Origin: Nitrospinae bacterium RIFCSPLOWO2_12_FULL_45_22
GTDB taxonomy: Bacteria > 2-12-FULL-45-22
NCBI GenBank assembly: GCA_001803565.1
Contig: MHDQ01000003.1
Span: forward strand, 1 to 10,040
Direction of reading: 5' to 3'
Length of the DNA: 10,040 nt
Shown: positions 6,108 to 10,040 of the stretch, piece by piece
Layout of the letters: the number at the start of each line of letters is the position of its first letter
How positions within the stretch are numbered: position 1 is the stretch's first letter
Notes under the pieces: generated by a model
Seen by the model: only the letters and a program-made list of their open reading frames with translations
Told to the model about the DNA's origin: nothing
Databases searched by the model: none
Program-made: the position numbers and the translations under genes

Positions 6108-7430
6108 ATGATAGATCCCTTGCTAATACCCCTGGTTTTTTTTATGACCGTCCTTATTTCTCTTTGCCCACCCCTTATCCCTATCGTTGAAGCACAGGAT
6201 GGTTGTGTCACCCAAAAATGCCATAGCACAATGTTGAAAGGGAAATCGGTTCACCCGGGCGCCGATCCCTGCGAGGGATGTCATGAGGCAACTGATACCA
6301 CTCATCCGGTGAAGGGGAAAAAGACTTTTAAACTCCTGCAGGAACCGCCTGATCTCTGCTATACGTGTCATGATGCGTTCGGTACCGGAGAGGGTATGAA
6401 GCTACACTCACCGGTTGAGGAAGGAACGTGTACCGTTTGCCATAACCCCCACCAATCTGATCAGGAGAAATTACTGGTCCAGCCCATGGGTGATCTCTGC
6501 TTTGGTTGCCACGAAAACAATATATCCGATGCGTCTGTTCATGGACCAGCGGGAGTTGGCTCATGCACCGAATGCCATAATCCCCACCAATCGAAATATG
6601 ATAAGCTGAGGGTCGAGGAAGGTGAAAAGCTCTGTTTCCTCTGCCATGCTGACATTCAAGAGGATTTGAAAAAAGGTCATGTACACACGGCTGTGACGAT
6701 GGGCTGCCCATCCTGCCATAATCCCCATAGTGGGCCTTACAAAATGATGCTTCCGGCTGATGGCAAAGATCTCTGCTTCCAATGCCACTCTGATATCTCT
6801 GACATAATAAAAAAGGCCAAGATTATTCATCCACCCATACAAACTGAACGGTCCTGTGTATCCTGTCATTCCCCACATGCCGGTAAGACCGAGAAACTTA
6901 CCGACAAGATGGGGAAGGACCTGTGCCTGGAATGCCACAAAGGCATCATAGGAACGTCTGACCAGAATCTACATGGCCCGATAAAGCAGGGAGCCTGTGT
7001 TGCTTGTCATGATCCCCACGGCACCCCTAACGACAAATTGTTGAAGAAACATTATGTCATGGATTATTATGCCCCCTATAACGATACCAATTACGAGCTG
7101 TGTTTTAGCTGCCATGACAAAGAGCTACTCCGTTTTCCCGACACATCCTTTGCAACCAATTTCAGGGATGGTCAGAGAAATCTTCACTATCTGCACGTTA
7201 ACAGGAAGAAGAAGAGCCGGACCTGTAGATTCTGCCACGAACCCCATTCATCAAAGAATCCCAAGTTAATCAGGAATTATATTCAGTTTGAGCAATGGAG
7301 ACTTCCGACAAATTTTGAAAAGACAGAAACCGGTGGTACCTGTACGCCGGGGTGTCATAAAAAGGTTATCTATGACCGGGAAACGCCTGGCAAAGAGCCT
7401 GAAAAACCGCCTAAGACGCTTCCCCCCTAA
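6108..7430 (+). CDS. Secreted fifteen-haem doubled-CXXCH cytochrome c
   Basis: Large exported electron-transfer protein, periplasmic, outer-membrane or extracellular. The 440 residues (from ATG 6108) start with a hydrophobic signal segment ending near VEA-Q at 29-30. Fifteen haem sites are visible: thirteen CXXCH (C55, C84, C108, C131, C153, C176, C200, C223, C250, C273, C297, C332, C373), one CX4CH at C33 and one CX3CH at C412. From about 83 to 340 it is built of tandem units of roughly 45-50 residues, each with a LCFxCH haem followed by a CxxCHNPHxS haem, the hallmark of doubled-CXXCH proteins. The tail is proline/lysine-rich (about 424-440). The first residues lack positive charge, so the true start may be CTG 6081 (see the ribosome-site entry). 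Its stop is only 9 bases from that of the convergent 12-haem gene. Family is certain; electron donor and acceptor are unknown. Confidence 0.94.
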   Translation: MIDPLLIPLVFFMTVLISLCPPLIPIVEAQDGCVTQKCHSTMLKGKSVHPGADPCEGCHEATDTTHPVKGKKTFKLLQEPPDLCYTCHDAFGTGEGMKLHSPVEEGTCTVCHNPHQSDQEKLLVQPMGDLCFGCHENNISDASVHGPAGVGSCTECHNPHQSKYDKLRVEEGEKLCFLCHADIQEDLKKGHVHTAVTMGCPSCHNPHSGPYKMMLPADGKDLCFQCHSDISDIIKKAKIIHPPIQTERSCVSCHSPHAGKTEKLTDKMGKDLCLECHKGIIGTSDQNLHGPIKQGACVACHDPHGTPNDKLLKKHYVMDYYAPYNDTNYELCFSCHDKELLRFPDTSFATNFRDGQRNLHYLHVNRKKKSRTCRFCHEPHSSKNPKLIRNYIQFEQWRLPTNFEKTETGGTCTPGCHKKVIYDRETPGKEPEKPPKTLPP

Positions 7431-7439
7431 TGACGGCTT

Positions 7440-9155
7440 CTAATATGCAAAGTCCCCGGTACCGGTATGGTCTTCACTGTGGCACCTGAGGGTACAACTA
7501 CCCGACCTGTTGCCATTATCCGTGAAGAACGGCACCAGTTGCCCAGGAAGGGGTTCGACTATGTTGGTATCAAAATTTATCAGGTGGGTATGCGAACCTG
7601 AAGCTGGGTCCTCACGTACCCCATGAGGATCATGGCATGCAGAGCATGGGACTTGCTCCTCGCTGATATGCTCATTATGCTCCGGGAAGCTTTCATCAGC
7701 AAGAATACTGTCCCGGTTATGACATCTATAACAGAGGGCGAAGCTTTCATAACTCTCCGGGGTAAAATCATTGATTTCATACCTCTCTCTCAAGATAGGC
7801 GCAAAGCTTGACCCATGGGCCCCCCTTGCTCCAGAGCCACCTACCTTAGGGCTGCTATCACTGTCGTGACAGTCCGTGCAATAGATAATGTTTGATGGCA
7901 GAAGAGTAGGTTCCAGGGCGGAAGGTATACTCGGAACGTCAGGGTTCTTTCCGATACCTGCCACGGGATGATAGGAAGGGTTATTCAGGGAAAACTCTAT
8001 CCTGGTATTGGGCTCATCGACAACCCGCTGCACATAAGATAGCTGTGAATTGGTATCAGCATGACACTTAAAGCATACCTCGTACTGATACCTCGCAGGA
8101 TCGCTGACTACCCCATCCCTGTCTATACCCTTCATCTTTTCCAGGCTGCCCGATATATCGGGGGCCTCGGCTGCTCTTTCATTATGCGCGTGGGGATTGT
8201 GACAGTCCACACACTCCACATGGCCGGATATAAGGGGGTTTTCATCCGGCTCATGTATTCCTATGGTATTTTCTACCGGATGGTGTGATGCCTTCTCAAA
8301 ATCCGCCATTACATTTTTAGAAGCCACATTCCCATTATGACAGGGAAAACAGTTCCATTCTTCCTCTGCGTAACTAAGCAATCTCTTGGGTTCCCCTGCA
8401 GTATGGGGCATATGGCAGTTCTGGCACCCATTCTCTGCCACGGTAAGCCACTCCGTGAAAGGCCAGGGGTCAGGAGGTGTGCCGTTCCAGGTAGCACCAG
8501 ATATTGCCTTTGGGGAATTTAACCACCCATCCATTTTATGGCATTTGATACATAATGCCGCGTATCGATTATCCATGACCAGAAATTTACACTCGTAACC
8601 CTTATCACAGTGATTGTCCTCGTGCGCATCGTGACAGGTAGAACACTCTATGCTGAAATTACCATAAAATATCAGTCTCGGGTCATTCGGGGGGGGCGAG
8701 ACAATCTCGGGGTCAATCGTGGAATCGAGATAAGAAAAGGAGATCGGGTGATCATCCGCCAGGTCAGTCCCTATATCTGACCGCCTTTCAGGGGTTATCT
8801 CACCTGTAGTCGTTACCTTGCCGGTGAGGAGGGCACCGAGGGCGATCAAACCATCATGGCAAGTCAGGCATAACCTGGAAGGGCCCATGGGTTGCGTGGG
8901 GATTGCCTGAAGGGTTGAGCTTTCATAGAGGATGTAATTTACTGGCTCTACTTCCTTGTTCCAGAGGGGCGTTTGAGGTGAAGCATTATGCGGGGTATGG
9001 CAGAAGACACAGACCCGCTCCTCGGACAATGCCTTCAATTCCCCAGGGCCTGATACAGAGAGGTTATGCCTGGTGGTAAGGATTGAGGCATTTATGTTTG
9101 ACAACAGGACATATAGATGAAAGAAACCCGTTAATAAGATAATATATTGCCTCAC
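7440..9155 (-). CDS. Secreted twelve-haem cytochrome c (HNLS...CVFCHTPHN family)
   Basis: Exported multihaem cytochrome of 571 residues. A signal peptide (about 1-23, with NINA-S as a possible cleavage site) is followed by TTRHNLSVSGPG and the first haem in CVFCHTPHNA, a signature shared by many anaerobe cytochromes of this type. There are eleven CXXCH sites (C49, C96, C171, C202, C244, C269, C315, C361, C426, C475, C504) and a C-terminal CX3CH at C554. HPI/HPV histidines near 136, 292 and 396 are candidate distal ligands. Two extra cysteines (C183, C189) sit between haems 3 and 4 and may form a disulfide. The GTG start overlaps the stop of the upstream NHL gene in GTGA and is preceded by AGGGGG nine bases away, so translation is probably coupled. 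Spacing is sparser than in the convergent 15-haem protein, suggesting larger loops. Family is secure, role inferred. Confidence 0.94.
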   Translation of the reverse strand: MRQYIILLTGFFHLYVLLSNINASILTTRHNLSVSGPGELKALSEERVCVFCHTPHNASPQTPLWNKEVEPVNYILYESSTLQAIPTQPMGPSRLCLTCHDGLIALGALLTGKVTTTGEITPERRSDIGTDLADDHPISFSYLDSTIDPEIVSPPPNDPRLIFYGNFSIECSTCHDAHEDNHCDKGYECKFLVMDNRYAALCIKCHKMDGWLNSPKAISGATWNGTPPDPWPFTEWLTVAENGCQNCHMPHTAGEPKRLLSYAEEEWNCFPCHNGNVASKNVMADFEKASHHPVENTIGIHEPDENPLISGHVECVDCHNPHAHNERAAEAPDISGSLEKMKGIDRDGVVSDPARYQYEVCFKCHADTNSQLSYVQRVVDEPNTRIEFSLNNPSYHPVAGIGKNPDVPSIPSALEPTLLPSNIIYCTDCHDSDSSPKVGGSGARGAHGSSFAPILRERYEINDFTPESYESFALCYRCHNRDSILADESFPEHNEHISEEQVPCSACHDPHGVREDPASGSHTHLINFDTNIVEPLPGQLVPFFTDNGNRSGSCTLRCHSEDHTGTGDFAY

Positions 9156-10040
9156 TGCAGTGCGCCCCCTTCTATCTTGAAGACCTGTATCCTTCTATTG
9201 TAAGTATCGCAAACATAAAGATAATGTTTTTGGTCAATAAAACATCCAGAAGGGAGCCAGAATTCTCCCATATCGGTACCCCGCTGCCCAACGGTCAGGA
9301 GCAATCGTCCTTCTCGATTAAATAATTGCACATTATCAAAGAGGCTATCAACCATATAGATAACCCCGCTTTCATCGACTGCAATACCCTTCGGCATGGC
9401 AAAATCACCCGATCCATCCCCATGATGGCCGAACCTGGCTACAAATTTCCCATCCGCGTTAAATATCTGAACCCGGAAATTCATGGCATCGGTTACGTAC
9501 AATAACCCTTTTTGATCACAGAAAATATAGGTAGGAAAGTTAAACCTTCCCTCCGCGGTCCCCCTCCCTCCAAAGGATGAGATAAATCTTCCCTCCATAT
9601 CAAATATATGTATCTTATGCCACGCGGTATCAGCAACATAGAGCTTATCTCCAGGAGCATTGCAGGCAAGTGCTGTGGGCCGCTTTAATCTGCCATCCGT
9701 TGTTTCCTTGATAGAGAGGATATAACGGCCATTCCGGTCAAAGATATGCACCTGGGCGGTAAAAGAATCAGAGACGAAGAGTCTCAGGTCTTTATCAAAT
9801 GCCACACCAACCGGGAAAGCAAGTTCCTCTCCTTTTCGTGTCGCTGTAATCCGTAAATATCTCTGCTCTTCTGCACCATAAAAATGGACCATCCCATTGG
9901 CTGGATCAGCAATCGCCATACTCCCATCACGCCCCACGGTCACAGAAACCGGCTTGACCAGACCATCGATGGCCTTCTTCTGTCCTGAAATCGCCCCCGC
10001 AATCTTACCCCAGATATTCTTCTTTTCACTCTCAAATTTA
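9152..10040 (-). CDS. NHL-repeat six-bladed beta-propeller protein, 5'-truncated by the window edge
   Basis: Beta-propeller protein, probably exported and serving as a scaffold or binding partner for the cytochrome encoded next to it; no enzymatic motif is apparent. About 295 C-terminal residues are visible. The frame stays open through 10040, so the N-terminus and any signal peptide are outside the window; the GTG at 9943 is internal. Six NHL-type blades can be followed, each with a P-x-x-(V/I/L) strand, a D-x-x-G turn and a (A/S/V/T/C)D...(V/I)x(I/V/L)F strand: ADPANGMVHF, SDSFTAQVHIF, ADTAWHKIHIF, TDAMNFRVQIF, VDSLFDNVQLF and CDTYNRRIQVF. The last blade ends at the C-terminus. The stop overlaps the GTG of the 12-haem gene by 3 bases within GTGA. 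NHL proteins are commonly encoded next to multihaem cytochromes in Geobacter-like bacteria. Fold is secure, function inferred. Confidence 0.92.
   Translation of the reverse strand, partial: KFESEKKNIWGKIAGAISGQKKAIDGLVKPVSVTVGRDGSMAIADPANGMVHFYGAEEQRYLRITATRKGEELAFPVGVAFDKDLRLFVSDSFTAQVHIFDRNGRYILSIKETTDGRLKRPTALACNAPGDKLYVADTAWHKIHIFDMEGRFISSFGGRGTAEGRFNFPTYIFCDQKGLLYVTDAMNFRVQIFNADGKFVARFGHHGDGSGDFAMPKGIAVDESGVIYMVDSLFDNVQLFNREGRLLLTVGQRGTDMGEFWLPSGCFIDQKHYLYVCDTYNRRIQVFKIEGGALQ

Noticed and set aside
6328-6938. Two overlapping minus-strand open frames of about 125 codons inside the 15-haem gene
   Set aside because: They mirror the periodic haem-motif codons of the plus-strand gene and have no signature, ribosome site or context of their own.

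Overview
The window looks like chromosome from an anaerobic, respiring, Gram-negative bacterium. A Desulfobacterota or neighbouring lineage (Geobacter-like, sulfate-reducing or syntrophic) is the best guess. The reasons are three multihaem c-type cytochromes of the doubled-CXXCH type, an NHL beta-propeller gene coupled to one of them, an acyl-CoA dehydrogenase, a 7TM-HD phosphodiesterase and frequent GTG/TTG starts. No rRNA or tRNA is present, so the taxonomy is inference.

Layout. The left edge (1-1126, minus) is a partial acyl-CoA dehydrogenase whose usual catalytic Glu is Asp. A 494-base gap follows. It holds a good extended -10 promoter, a 9-bp inverted repeat and a possible 25-35 aa leader ORF. 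They precede a complete PgpH-type membrane phosphodiesterase (1621-3885, plus; HD domain, probable cyclic-di-AMP hydrolase). The gap at 3886-4341 contains a MITE-like palindromic element with 11-bp perfect terminal inverted repeats. Next is a 128-residue minus-strand protein with two MshEN-like (type II secretion ATPase N-terminal-like) repeats and its own promoter.

The right half is a dense electron-transfer locus. On the plus strand lie a membrane-anchored 7-haem cytochrome (5085-5909) and a secreted 15-haem cytochrome (6108-7430, possibly starting at an upstream CTG), separated by a short inverted-repeat element. Converging on them from the minus strand are an NHL six-bladed propeller (running off the right edge) and a 12-haem cytochrome (9155-7440) that overlaps its stop codon. 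The two transcription units meet with only 9 bases between stop codons. Together they encode 34 putative haem-binding sites in about 4 kb.

Working model (inference): the anchored 7-haem protein relays electrons in the periplasm, and the larger cytochromes store or carry electrons across or beyond the cell envelope. The propeller may act as a scaffold or partner. No outer-membrane porin, cytochrome maturation gene or terminal reductase is visible, so the direction of electron flow and the final acceptor cannot be read from this window. The lipid/acyl-CoA gene and PgpH appear to be unrelated neighbours.
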